Assembly (NCBI GenBank): GCA_029203145.1
Contig: CP119309.1
Coordinates: 1,947,001 to 2,011,000 of the forward strand
Reading direction: 5' to 3'
Length of the DNA: 64,000 nt
From: Candidatus Brevundimonas phytovorans
GTDB lineage: Bacteria > Pseudomonadota > Alphaproteobacteria > Caulobacterales > Caulobacteraceae
In this document: positions 41,754 through 50,280 of the stretch, piece by piece
Position numbering within the stretch: position 1 is the first letter of the stretch
Layout of the letters: each line of letters begins with the position of its first letter
Notes under the pieces: model-generated
Database searches by the model: none
What the model saw: the letters and a program-made list of their open reading frames with translations, nothing else
Told to the model about the DNA's origin: nothing
Position numbers and translations under genes: made by a program

Positions 41754-43132
41754 TGGGCCGTCCCGCCAACAGCAGGGGCGAGGCGCCGGACATGATGTCC
41801 GGCGCCTATCGCGCCGTCTGGCGCTGGCACTTCTACGCCGGGGTGCTGGTCATGCCCTTCCTGATGCTGCTGACGCTGACCGGCGGCCTCTATCTGTTCA
41901 GGGACGAGATCGATCAGGCCGTATATCGCGCCATGATCCAGGTCCCGGCCAGCGCGCAGACGGCCGATCCCGACCAATGGCTGGCGGCGGCGGCCGTCGC
42001 CGGCCAGGGGCGAGCCGCCAATGTCCTGGTCCCGGCGCGATCCGATCAGGCCGTGCGCATCCGCGTGGATCGCCCGGACGGTTCGCGACGGACCGTCTTC
42101 GTCGATCCTCATACGGCCCGCGTCACGGGCGTCACCGCCTATGGCGGCGTGACCGAGACGATCAAGGCGCTGCATTCCCTCAGCCTGGTCGGAGGGCCTG
42201 TCGGCAAGGCGCTGAACATCCTGGTCGAGATCGTCGCGGGCTGGGCCGTCATCCTGTGCGCCACTGGCCTCTATCTGTGGTGGCCGCGCCGCAGAACAGG
42301 GGCGGTGCTGCGGCTGAAGGAAACCGATGCGGGTCGTCGCCCCTTCTGGCGGGACCTGCACGCCGTGACCGGTTTCTATGTCGGCGGGGTGATCATCTTC
42401 CTGGCGGTGACGGGCATGCCCTGGTCCGCCGTCTGGGGCGATCAGTTCATGGGGGTGATGCGCGGCACGGGTCTGGGCCGTCCGCCCGCGCCCGCCGCCG
42501 CCAGCCCCTGGAGCCACGCCAAGCCGCATGACGCCCCGGCCGGGGTGGGCTGGACGCTGGACAAGGCCGTCCTGCCCGCGCCCGCTCACGGTCATGCAGC
42601 CCCCAGGCTGAGCCGCGTGCTGCAAACCACGCGTGAACAGGGCCTGCCCCGCCCCTTCACCGTCAGCATCCCGCAATCGGCCGACCTGGCCTGGACCGTC
42701 GCGCGCCAGACGCACCAGGCCGAGGATGCACGCAGCCTCTATGTGGACGGCGCGACCGGGGCGGTGAAGGCCGACCTGCGCTGGGAACAGTTCGGCGTCA
42801 TGGCCAAGGGCTTTGAGTGGGGCATCGCCGTCCACCAGGGGATGCAGTACGGCTGGGTCAACCGCATCCTGATGCTGGTCGGCTGCATCGCCGTCTGGGT
42901 GCTGGCGATCAGCGGCCTGGTCATGTGGTGGAAGCGCCGTCCGCCCAGCGTGTCGCGCCATCGCCTGGGCGCCCCGCCCTCGCCCCCCGGCGCTCGCGCC
43001 CGGACGGCGGTGCTGTGCATCGTCATTCCCCTGTCCATCCTCTATCCCTTGACGGGACTGAGCCTTGTGGCCGCCCTGCTGCTCGATCGAGCGGTGCGGA
43101 CGTTCGCCGGGTCCAAGACCGTCGCCTCGTAG
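41753..43132 (+). CDS. PepSY-associated transmembrane protein
   Basis: This 459-residue inner-membrane protein has four main helices (WHFYAGVLVMPFLMLLTLTG, VEIVAGWAVILCATGLYLWW, VGGVIIFLAVTGMPWSAVWG, MLVGCIAVWVLAISGLVMWW) and one near the C-terminus, with periplasmic PepSY-type loops between. Such proteins are linked to TonB receptors for iron or copper and may reduce or pass on the metal. Conserved His in helix contexts (RWHFYAG, DLHAVTGF, IAVHQGMQYG) could bind haem. Starts in a TGATG overlap with the receptor gene. Confidence 0.87.
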   Translation: MGRPANSRGEAPDMMSGAYRAVWRWHFYAGVLVMPFLMLLTLTGGLYLFRDEIDQAVYRAMIQVPASAQTADPDQWLAAAAVAGQGRAANVLVPARSDQAVRIRVDRPDGSRRTVFVDPHTARVTGVTAYGGVTETIKALHSLSLVGGPVGKALNILVEIVAGWAVILCATGLYLWWPRRRTGAVLRLKETDAGRRPFWRDLHAVTGFYVGGVIIFLAVTGMPWSAVWGDQFMGVMRGTGLGRPPAPAAASPWSHAKPHDAPAGVGWTLDKAVLPAPAHGHAAPRLSRVLQTTREQGLPRPFTVSIPQSADLAWTVARQTHQAEDARSLYVDGATGAVKADLRWEQFGVMAKGFEWGIAVHQGMQYGWVNRILMLVGCIAVWVLAISGLVMWWKRRPPSVSRHRLGAPPSPPGARARTAVLCIVIPLSILYPLTGLSLVAALLLDRAVRTFAGSKTVAS

Positions 43133-43146
43133 AAAGGAACACCTCG

Positions 43147-43629
43147 ATGAAATCCCTGTTCGCCCTGGCCGGTCTGTCGGCCGCCGCCCTGACCCTGGCC
43201 GCCTGCGGTCAGCCGGCGGAAAAGCCCGCTGAGGCCGCCGCTGTCCCCGGAACCGTCACGGTCGCCGACGCCTGGTGCCGCCCGACGCCGAACGGCGCCA
43301 AGGCCGGCGGCTGCTATGTCACCCTGACCGCCGGCTCCGACGACCGCCTGCTCAGCGTCTCGACGGCTCTGGCCGAAAGCGCCCAGATCCACGAGATGAA
43401 GATGGAGAACGGCGTCATGAGCATGGGCGAGCTGAAGGACGGCCTGCCCCTGCCTGCCGGTCAGAAGGTCGAGCTGAAGCCGGGCTCGACGCACATCATG
43501 CTGATGGGCCTGCGCGATCCGCTGGTGGACGGCGGCGTCGCCTCCTTCACCCTGACCTTCGAAAAGGCCCCGGCCATCGGCGTCCACGCGGCGGTCAAGC
43601 AGCCGCCGGTGGTGGATTCGCAGGAGTAG
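43147..43629 (+). CDS. PCu(A)C-type copper chaperone lipoprotein
   Basis: This 160-residue protein has a lipoprotein signal (ALTLAACGQPAEK), then the PCu(A)C fold: an IHEMKMENGVMSM segment and a later THIMLMGL, which together give the His/Met copper(I) site H-x(n)-M ... H-x-M. The family carries copper in the periplasm, for example to cytochrome oxidase. It closes the operon, 14 bp after the PepSY gene. Confidence 0.9.
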   Translation: MKSLFALAGLSAAALTLAACGQPAEKPAEAAAVPGTVTVADAWCRPTPNGAKAGGCYVTLTAGSDDRLLSVSTALAESAQIHEMKMENGVMSMGELKDGLPLPAGQKVELKPGSTHIMLMGLRDPLVDGGVASFTLTFEKAPAIGVHAAVKQPPVVDSQE

Positions 43630-43641
43630 TCGGACACGCGT

Positions 43642-43670
43642 CCTTCCTCCCCGCCGCGCGGGGAGGAAGG
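43642..43670. repeat. Perfect palindrome after the copper operon
   Basis: CCTTCCTCCCCGC-CGC-GCGGGGAGGAAGG is a perfect 13-bp stem with a 3-base loop, between PCu(A)C and ychF. The TTCCTCCCC sequence is shared with the arms of the large repeat at 35924. It may also serve as a terminator. Confidence 0.7.
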
Positions 43671-43738
43671 GCCGTGGCGCCGCCGCACCTGACAAACAGG
43701 CCCGAACCGGCTAAAGGCTCGCGCTCACGAGGAATCCC

Positions 43739-44836
43739 ATGGCTCTTAAAGTCGCGATCGTCGGCCTGCCCAACGTCGGCAAGTCCACCCTGTTCAACGC
43801 CCTGACCAAGACGGCGGCGGCTCAGGCCGCCAACTATCCGTTCTGCACCATCGAGCCGAACACCGGCGACGTGGCGGTCCCGGAGCCGCGCCTGGAGGTG
43901 CTGGCCGGCATCGCCGGGTCCAAGGAGATCATCCCCTCGCGGATCACCTTCGTGGACATCGCCGGTCTGGTGCGGGGCGCGTCCAAGGGCGAAGGCCTGG
44001 GCAACCAGTTCCTGGCCAACATCCGCGACTGCGACGCCGTGGCCTTTGTCGCGCGCTGCTTCGTCGATGACGACATCACCCACGTCGAAAACCGCATCGA
44101 CCCCATTTCGGACCTCGAGATCATCGAGACCGAACTGATGCTGGCCGACCTCGAAAGCCTCGAGAAGCGCGTCGTCAACGTCGAGAAGAAGGCCAAGGGC
44201 GGCGACAAGGACGCCCAGCAGACGCTGCGCCTGATCAACCTGGCCCTGACGCCTCTGCGCGCCGGCAAGCCTGCCCGCGTGGCCCAGATCGACAAGGAAG
44301 ACGAGAAGGCGTGGCACATGCTGCAGCTTCTGACCTCCCTGCCCGCCCTCTACGTCGCCAACGTCGACGAGGCCTCGGCTGACAAGGGCAATGAGCTGTC
44401 CGACCTGGTGGCCAAGCGCGCCGCCGAGGACAACGCCAACTCGGTGGTCATCTCGGCCCAGATCGAGTCCGAAATCGCCGTCCTGGACGACGAGGAGCAA
44501 AAGGAGTTCCTCGAGACCCTGGGTCTGGAAGAGCCCGGCCTGAACCGTCTGATCCGCGAGGCCTACAAGCTGCTGGGCCTGCAGACCTACTTCACGGTCG
44601 GCCCCAAGGAAGCCCGCGCCTGGACCATCCCCGTCGGCGCCACCGGCCCGCAAGCCGCCGGCGTGATCCACACCGACTTCGAAAAGGGCTACATCCGCGC
44701 CGAAACCATCGCCTTCAACGACTTCGTCGCCCTGAAGGGCGAAGCGGGCGCCAAGGAAGCCGGCAAGATGCGCGCCGAAGGCAAGGCCTATGTCGTCAAG
44801 GACGGCGACGTGATGCACTTCCTGTTCAACAACTGA
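43739..44836 (+). CDS. ychF: Ribosome-associated ATPase YchF
   Basis: This 365-residue Obg-family P-loop protein prefers ATP and is implicated in translation and redox stress control. GLPNVGKSTLFNALTK (G1), NYPFCTIEPN, VDIAGLVRGASKGEGLGNQF (G3 region), a coiled coil (about 130-200) and a C-terminal TGS domain (TYFTVGPKEARAWTIPVGAT) are present; the length is as usual. ATG 43739 opens at MALKVAIVGLPN. Confidence 0.97.
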   Translation: MALKVAIVGLPNVGKSTLFNALTKTAAAQAANYPFCTIEPNTGDVAVPEPRLEVLAGIAGSKEIIPSRITFVDIAGLVRGASKGEGLGNQFLANIRDCDAVAFVARCFVDDDITHVENRIDPISDLEIIETELMLADLESLEKRVVNVEKKAKGGDKDAQQTLRLINLALTPLRAGKPARVAQIDKEDEKAWHMLQLLTSLPALYVANVDEASADKGNELSDLVAKRAAEDNANSVVISAQIESEIAVLDDEEQKEFLETLGLEEPGLNRLIREAYKLLGLQTYFTVGPKEARAWTIPVGATGPQAAGVIHTDFEKGYIRAETIAFNDFVALKGEAGAKEAGKMRAEGKAYVVKDGDVMHFLFNN

Positions 44837-44841
44837 TCCAG

Positions 44842-44888
44842 CTGCGGGGCGCGATTAGAAAATCTGACCGGCCCCGCAGAAAATCTGA
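44842..44888. repeat. Hairpin and direct repeat between ychF and metY
   Basis: CTGCGGGGC (44842-44850) pairs with GCCCCGCAG (44871-44879). Interleaved with it is a direct repeat AGAAAATCTGA at 44857-44867 and 44878-44888, exactly 21 bp apart, two helical turns. The hairpin may end the ychF transcript; the direct repeat looks like a regulator site for metY. Confidence 0.5.
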
Positions 44889-44918
44889 AATCCCATTGCT
44901 GTCTGGGGTTTGCTAGCC

Positions 44919-44957
44919 TCGGGGAATGAAGGCGCGGTTTCCGCGTCAGACTCCCCG
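44919..44957 (+). promoter_or_regulatory. Structured leader of metY
   Basis: The outer stem CGGGGA/TCCCCG (44920-44925 with 44952-44957) encloses a second stem GCGCGG/CCGCGT (44932-44937 with 44941-44946) with a TTT loop. The structure ends 10 bp before the metY ATG. I could not match it to SAM-II or SAM/SAH riboswitch consensus sequences. Confidence 0.45.
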
Positions 44958-44967
44958 GGATTACGCC

Positions 44968-46239
44968 ATGAAGTTCGACACGCTCGCCGTCCACGCCGGC
45001 TATACGCCCGACCCGACGACCAAGTCGGTGGCGGTGCCGATCTATCAGACCACCAGCTACGCCTTCGACGACACCCAGCATGGGGCCGACCTGTTCGACC
45101 TGAAGGTGGCGGGCAATATCTATACCCGGATCATGAACCCGACGTCCGACGTGCTGGAGCAGCGTCTGGCGGCGCTGGAGGGCGGGATCGCGGCCCTGAC
45201 CGTGGCCTCGGGCATGGCGGCCATCACCTACGCCATCCTGACCATCGCCGAGGCCGGCGACAACATCATCGCCACCGGCACCCTCTATGGCGGCACCTAC
45301 AACCTGTTCGCCCACACCCTGCCCCAGTACGGCATCGAGGTGCGCTTCATCGACGCCGACGACATCGCCGCCGTCGCCGCCAACACCGACGAGCGGACCA
45401 AGGCGGTCTTCTGCGAGTCCATCGGCAATCCGCTGGGCAATGTGGTGGACTTCGCTGCTCTCGCCGACGCGGCGCACGCCCAGGGCCTGCCGCTGATCGT
45501 CGACAACACCGTGCCGACCCCCTACCTGACCCGGCCCATCGAGCACGGCGCCGACATCGTCGTCCACGCCCTGACCAAATACATCGGCGGCCACGGCACC
45601 AGCATCGGCGGGGCCATCATCGACAGCGGCAAATTCCCCTGGGCCGAGCACAAGGCGCGCTTCCGCCGCCTGAACGAGCCCGAGGTCAGCTACCACGGCG
45701 TGGTCTATACCGAGGCGCTTGGCCCGGCGGCCTATATCGGGCGCGTGCGGACCGTGCTGCTGCGGAACACCGGCGCGGCCATCTCGCCCTTCAACAGCTT
45801 CCTGATCCTGCAAGGGCTGGAGACCCTGGCCCTGCGCATGGACCGGCACGTCGAGAACGCCACAGCCGTGGCTGAGTATCTGAAGGCCCACCCCAAGGTG
45901 AAGTGGGTCAACTACGCCGGTCTGCCCGACCACCCCGGCCACGCCCTGATCCAGAAGTATTTCGGCGGCAAGGCCTCAGGTCTGCTGACCTTTGGCGTAG
46001 AGGGCGGACGCGAGGCCGGCGGCCGCTTCCAGGACGCGGTCAAGCTGTTCACCCGACTGGTCAATATCGGGGACGCCAAGTCCCTGGTCTGCCACCCCGC
46101 CTCGACCACCCACCGCCAGTTGTCGCCCGATGAGCTGAAGAAGGCGGGCGTCACCGAGGACACCGTGCGCCTGTCGGTCGGCATCGAGCACATCGATGAC
46201 CTCATCGCGGATCTGGAACAGGCCCTGGCGGCGGTCTGA
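44968..46239 (+). CDS. metY: O-acetylhomoserine sulfhydrylase (MetY/MetZ-type)
   Basis: This 423-residue PLP enzyme of the Cys/Met metabolism family makes homocysteine from O-acetylhomoserine and sulfide. GHGTSIGGA and HALTKYIGG (PLP Lys), TRIMNPTSDVLEQRLAALEG, and CHPASTTHRQLSP are characteristic. ATG 44968 (MKFDTLAVHAGY) fits the family start; an upstream in-frame ATG at 44926 lies inside the leader hairpin. Confidence 0.93.
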   Translation: MKFDTLAVHAGYTPDPTTKSVAVPIYQTTSYAFDDTQHGADLFDLKVAGNIYTRIMNPTSDVLEQRLAALEGGIAALTVASGMAAITYAILTIAEAGDNIIATGTLYGGTYNLFAHTLPQYGIEVRFIDADDIAAVAANTDERTKAVFCESIGNPLGNVVDFAALADAAHAQGLPLIVDNTVPTPYLTRPIEHGADIVVHALTKYIGGHGTSIGGAIIDSGKFPWAEHKARFRRLNEPEVSYHGVVYTEALGPAAYIGRVRTVLLRNTGAAISPFNSFLILQGLETLALRMDRHVENATAVAEYLKAHPKVKWVNYAGLPDHPGHALIQKYFGGKASGLLTFGVEGGREAGGRFQDAVKLFTRLVNIGDAKSLVCHPASTTHRQLSPDELKKAGVTEDTVRLSVGIEHIDDLIADLEQALAAV

Positions 46240-46243
46240 CGCC

Positions 46244-46720
46244 TCAGTCGGCCAGGGTGGTGCAGCGGATCAGCCGCACCGCCTGGTCGTTGCGGTCCAT
46301 CCAGGTCAGGACCAGGGTGCGGTCCGTGGCGGCCAGACGCACCCGCTCGTAGCGCGCCTGCCCCTCGCCGTCGCACTTCAACGCGACCTCATAGCCAGTG
46401 CTGATCTCGGTGATGCGCTGGAGGTCGCAACGGTTTTCATAGCCGCGCAACTCGGTCGTGGTGATCTCGATGGGCTGGCGGTCGCCGCGCGGGTTGAAGC
46501 ACCAGTCCGCCTCCGCCGCCCAACGGCCGACGAAGCTTGCCGGACCGGCGCCCGGCAGCAGGGATTCGGCGCCGGGCGGGCGCTGGGTCGGCGGGGCCTC
46601 CGCCGCCGGCCCCTCAATGGGACGGGCGGGCTCCGTAGGCGGGTTGACGCCCCCGTCGCGGTCACAGGCGGTCAACGCCATGACGCAGGCGACGGCGGCG
46701 AATGTCAGGTCAGAACGCAT
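46244..46720 (-). CDS. Small lipoprotein of unknown function
   Basis: This 158-residue protein has a lipoprotein signal ending ACVMALTACDRDG, a Pro-rich linker and a compact domain (SFVGRWAAEADWCFNPRGDR ... ENRCDLQRI ... LKCDGEG ... LIRCTTLAD) with four Cys, likely two disulfides. No family recognised. ATG 46720 is chosen to give the signal peptide. It converges with metY, stops 4 bp apart. Confidence 0.75.
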   Translation of the reverse strand: MRSDLTFAAVACVMALTACDRDGGVNPPTEPARPIEGPAAEAPPTQRPPGAESLLPGAGPASFVGRWAAEADWCFNPRGDRQPIEITTTELRGYENRCDLQRITEISTGYEVALKCDGEGQARYERVRLAATDRTLVLTWMDRNDQAVRLIRCTTLAD

Positions 46721-46762
46721 CCCTGACAAACGCCGCAGCCCTCAGGCGGTTCAGAGCCCGCT

Positions 46763-48373
46763 CTAGCGGCGCGCCGCGTCGCTGGCGGCGCGCACCTGAC
46801 CGAACTCGGAGGTCGGCTTCCACGTCGGCCATTCGTCGCTGTTGGCCAGTTGCAAGCCCAGCCGATACAGCAGGGTCAGGTTCTCGACCGCCGAGCGCAG
46901 GTCCCAGTCGGCCGACCATTCGTCGCTGGGCTGGTGATAGTCGGCGCCGAACTTGGCCTTCCACGCCGCCAGACCGGCCTCCTTGCCGCCGTCGACCCAG
47001 TCCACGCCGTGCCACGGCATCAGGGCCGGCACGCCTGCGCGGGCGAAGGGGAAGTGGTCGGAGCGGTAGTAGAAGCCCTGCTCCGGCTGACCGTCGTCCG
47101 AAACATAGCGGCCCTCCTTCGCGGCCAGGGCCTCCAGATCGTCCTCAAGACTGTTCTGACCCTTGCCGAAGATCGGCACGTCCCGGGTCGGCCCCGACAG
47201 CGGCAGCATGTCGATATTGATGTCGGCCACCGTCGTCTCCAGCGGATAGACCGGATCGGCGGCATAGGCGTAGGCGCCCAACAGACCCATTTCCTCGGCG
47301 GCCATGTGGGCGAAGACGATGGTGCGCTCGGGCGCGGGCGCGGCCTTCAGCTGACGCGCCATCTCCAGCACGCCGATGGTGCCCGAGGCGTTGTCCCAGG
47401 CGCCGTTGAAGATCTTGTCGTCGCCCGCTGCGTGTTCGTTGACGCCCACATGGTCCCAGTGGGCCGAGTAGATAATGGTCTCGTTGGGGCGCGTCGTACC
47501 CGGAATCCGGGCCAGCAGGTTGTGGGTGCGCAAGGTGTCGATGGTCTCGGCCGTCTCGACCGACAGGGTCATGCCCGGCAGAGCGAAGGCGCGGAAATCG
47601 CCGGTCTCGGCCCGCTTCGCCAGTTCAAGGACATCCACGCCCATGGTTTTCAGGACGTCGGCGTTGATGGCGCCCGAGAATTCCAGATCCGCCGCGCCCG
47701 GCGTCAACGTGCGGGTGCGGCTGTTGCCCTGCGCCGTGCGGGTCCAGCTCATGTCGGCCGCCAGGGAACGAGACGCCGTGATGATCCCCACCGCGCCCCG
47801 GCGCTTGGCTTCGTCCGCCTTGTAGCTGCCTGACTGATAGGTAGTGGCGTAGGGGCCGTTGAACAGGTCGCCGTCCGGCTCTCCGCCGAGGACCAGAACG
47901 ATCTTGCCCGTCACGTCCACGTCGCCGTAGTCGTCCCAGCCGCGCTCGGGCGCGGTGATGCCGTAGCCGACGAAGACCACCCCGGCGTTGGCGACCGCGG
48001 CCCGGCCGTCATTACTGACGGCGCGCAGCAGGATGTCGCTTCCGGGCGTCAGGGCGTGGACCTGACCGTCGACGCCGGTCCAGCTGGCCTTTGAGGCGTC
48101 AGCCACGGGGGTATAGCGCTTCAGGTCGATGACCTGCAGCCACTGTCCGTTCGGGCCGCCCGGCGCCATGCCCATGGCCTCATATTGAGCCTGCAGCCAG
48201 TCCAGCGTCTTCTTCTCGCCGTCCGTGCCGGGATAGCGGCCATGGAAGTCGTCGGCGCTGATGGTGCGGATGTCGTCCGACAGACGCTGGGCGGAAAAGT
48301 CCTGGGCCATCGCCGAACCGGCGGCGAATAAAAGCGCGGCGGCGGCGACGCCGCTGAAGAACTGGCGGTGCAT
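46763..48373 (-). CDS. M28-family metallopeptidase (copy 2)
   Basis: This 536-residue exported peptidase has a signal peptide (ALLFAAGSAMA|QDF), a protease-associated (PA) domain insert (about 130-230) and an M28 catalytic domain with zinc residues in YSAHWDHVGV, NGAWDNASGT, AAEEMGLLGA, INIDML and YRSDHFPFARAG. M28 enzymes are aminopeptidases or carboxypeptidases acting on peptides outside the cytoplasm. The paralogous gene lies immediately upstream. Confidence 0.9.
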   Translation of the reverse strand: MHRQFFSGVAAAALLFAAGSAMAQDFSAQRLSDDIRTISADDFHGRYPGTDGEKKTLDWLQAQYEAMGMAPGGPNGQWLQVIDLKRYTPVADASKASWTGVDGQVHALTPGSDILLRAVSNDGRAAVANAGVVFVGYGITAPERGWDDYGDVDVTGKIVLVLGGEPDGDLFNGPYATTYQSGSYKADEAKRRGAVGIITASRSLAADMSWTRTAQGNSRTRTLTPGAADLEFSGAINADVLKTMGVDVLELAKRAETGDFRAFALPGMTLSVETAETIDTLRTHNLLARIPGTTRPNETIIYSAHWDHVGVNEHAAGDDKIFNGAWDNASGTIGVLEMARQLKAAPAPERTIVFAHMAAEEMGLLGAYAYAADPVYPLETTVADINIDMLPLSGPTRDVPIFGKGQNSLEDDLEALAAKEGRYVSDDGQPEQGFYYRSDHFPFARAGVPALMPWHGVDWVDGGKEAGLAAWKAKFGADYHQPSDEWSADWDLRSAVENLTLLYRLGLQLANSDEWPTWKPTSEFGQVRAASDAARR

Positions 48374-48420
48374 GAAAACTCCCGAGCCCTCCCCACGGGG
48401 GCTGTTGAGCCAAACTAATA

Positions 48421-48444
48421 GGGCGGCCCCTTGCGAGGCCGCCC
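48421..48444 (-). terminator. Terminator between the two M28 genes
   Basis: GGGCGGCC and GGCCGCCC form an 8-bp stem, followed on the minus strand by TATTAGTTT. It ends the transcript of the upstream peptidase gene, so each may have its own promoter. Confidence 0.6.
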
Positions 48445-48487
48445 CTTAAAGTTTTGTCATATTCCGCGAAACCGGAGCCGTCCCGGC

Positions 48488-50140
48488 CTACTTGCGCTGG
48501 TCCGCGCTGACGGCGCGCGCGGGGCCGAACTCCGACCCAGCCTTCCATTGCGGCCAGTCGCGGCTGTTGGCCAGGGCCTGGCCGGCGTCGAAGACCACCT
48601 GCAGATCCTGGATCATGCCGCCATAGTCCCAGTTCGGCTCCCACTCGTCGGCGGCCTGGTGATAGCGGTTGGCGCGGTATTCCGCTGCGGCGGCCAGGCG
48701 CGGCGCGATCGGCTCGTCCACATAGTCGCCGGTCGAGGACAGATAGCCCATCGGCACCCCGCGCTTGGCCAGCGGGAAGTGGTCCGAACGGAAGTAGATG
48801 CCGGCGCCGGCGCCCGCGTCTCCCTCAAAGCCGCGCCCTTGCGCCGCGGCCAGGGCAATGACCCGCTCGTCCAGATCGGACTGGCCGTAGCCCGTCACGC
48901 CGAGCTTGCTCATCCGACCCAGCACGCTGGTCGCGTCCAGGTTGAAGCCCGCCACCGTGGTCTCCAGCGGATAGAGCGGATTGGCGGCATAGAACTCGGA
49001 GCCCAGCAGACCGCTTTCCTCGCCGGTGAAGCTGATCATGACGATGGTCCGCTCGGGCCTGGGGCCCTTGGCCCACTGGCGCGCCAGCTCCAGCAGGCCC
49101 GCCGTGCCCGAGGCGTTGTCCACGGCGCCGTTGAAGATACGGTCGCCGCTGGCGTCCGGCTCGCCCATGCCGATGTGGTCCCAGTGGCCGGTGTAGAGGA
49201 TGGTCTCGTTCGGGTGGGTCGCGCCTTCCAGCTTGGCCAGGACGTTGTGGGTGGTGATCTGATCGGTCTTCACGTCGAATTTGGCGTCGATGGTCGCGCC
49301 CTTCAGCTCGACCGGCTGGAAGTCGCGGCTGCGGGCCTTGATCTTCTCCTGCTCGAAATCGAGCCCGGCGTGGCGGAACAGGTCCACAGCCACGTCGCGC
49401 TGAATCCAGGCCTCCATCGGCACCCGTTCGGCCGACGGGTTCTGACGCACGATGTCGAACTGCGGCACGGACCAGGAGTTGGCCACCGTGGTCCAGCCAT
49501 AGGAGGCGGGCCGCGTCTCATGCACGATCAACACCCCCGCCGCGCCCTGACGCGCCGCCTCTTCATACTTGTAGGTCCAGCGACCGTAATAGGTCATGGC
49601 CTCGCCGCCGAAGGTGTTCAGCGCCGGTTCCTCGAAGTCGGCGTCGTTGACCAGCACCACGATGACCTTGCCGCGCACATCGGTCTTGAAGTCGTTCCAG
49701 TCGCGCTCGGGCGCGTTCGTGCCGTAGCCCACGAAGACCAGCGGCTTGCCGCGCAGGTCGACGCCGTTGCCGGGCAGACGGGTGGTGATCGTCGCCTGCT
49801 GGCCTTGCGTCAGGGCCTGGGTCCAGTCGCCGACCTTGATCTGGCCGCTGACGTTGGAGACGGTGAAGCGGTTCAGGCCGACCGCCTGGGTCCAGCCGCC
49901 GTTCTCGCCGCCGGGGGCGAAGCCCGCCGCCGCATATTGCTGGCTCAGGTAGTCGATGACCTTCTGCTCCGCCGGGGTGGCGATGCCGCGCCCCTCGAAG
50001 CTGTCGTCGGACAGGACCTTGATATCGTTGGAGATGCGCGCCGCATCGAAGTCGGGGGTCGGGCTGGACGTCTGGGCGACAGCGCCCGAAGCCAGGGCGG
50101 CGGCGAACAACAGGACGGCGGCGGACGACATCAAACGCAT
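48488..50140 (-). CDS. M28-family metallopeptidase (copy 1)
   Basis: This 550-residue paralogue has the same plan: signal peptide (LLFAAALASGAVA|QTS), PA domain with LVFVGYGTNAPERDWNDF, and the zinc site in YTGHWDHIGMG, NGAVDNASGTAG, GEESGLLGS, FNLDATSV and FRSDHFPLAKRG. Moderate similarity to the neighbour suggests an old duplication with different substrate preferences. Outer-membrane or periplasmic peptide scavenging is likely; many Caulobacterales carry several. Confidence 0.9.
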   Translation of the reverse strand: MRLMSSAAVLLFAAALASGAVAQTSSPTPDFDAARISNDIKVLSDDSFEGRGIATPAEQKVIDYLSQQYAAAGFAPGGENGGWTQAVGLNRFTVSNVSGQIKVGDWTQALTQGQQATITTRLPGNGVDLRGKPLVFVGYGTNAPERDWNDFKTDVRGKVIVVLVNDADFEEPALNTFGGEAMTYYGRWTYKYEEAARQGAAGVLIVHETRPASYGWTTVANSWSVPQFDIVRQNPSAERVPMEAWIQRDVAVDLFRHAGLDFEQEKIKARSRDFQPVELKGATIDAKFDVKTDQITTHNVLAKLEGATHPNETILYTGHWDHIGMGEPDASGDRIFNGAVDNASGTAGLLELARQWAKGPRPERTIVMISFTGEESGLLGSEFYAANPLYPLETTVAGFNLDATSVLGRMSKLGVTGYGQSDLDERVIALAAAQGRGFEGDAGAGAGIYFRSDHFPLAKRGVPMGYLSSTGDYVDEPIAPRLAAAAEYRANRYHQAADEWEPNWDYGGMIQDLQVVFDAGQALANSRDWPQWKAGSEFGPARAVSADQRK

Positions 50141-50227
50141 GGAAAGACCCCTCGACGAATACAGAGGCCCGGACCCTATCGGCCGAAATCCCCCGAGTCG
50201 ATGCGGCCTTTCCTGCCTCCAGGCATG

Positions 50228-50256
50228 AAAAAACCCGCCGGATCGCCCCGGCGGGT
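50228..50256 (-). terminator. Intrinsic terminator of the petABC operon
   Basis: ACCCGCCGG, loop, CCGGCGGGT then TTTTTC on the minus strand: a textbook rho-independent terminator 25 bp after the petC stop. Confidence 0.9.
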
Positions 50257-50280
50257 CATCTCGTCTCGAAGGGGTTCGCC

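Noticed and set aside
44842..44967. SAM-type riboswitch before metY
   Set aside because: The stems present do not show the SAM-II or SAM/SAH core sequences; kept only as an unexplained structured leader.
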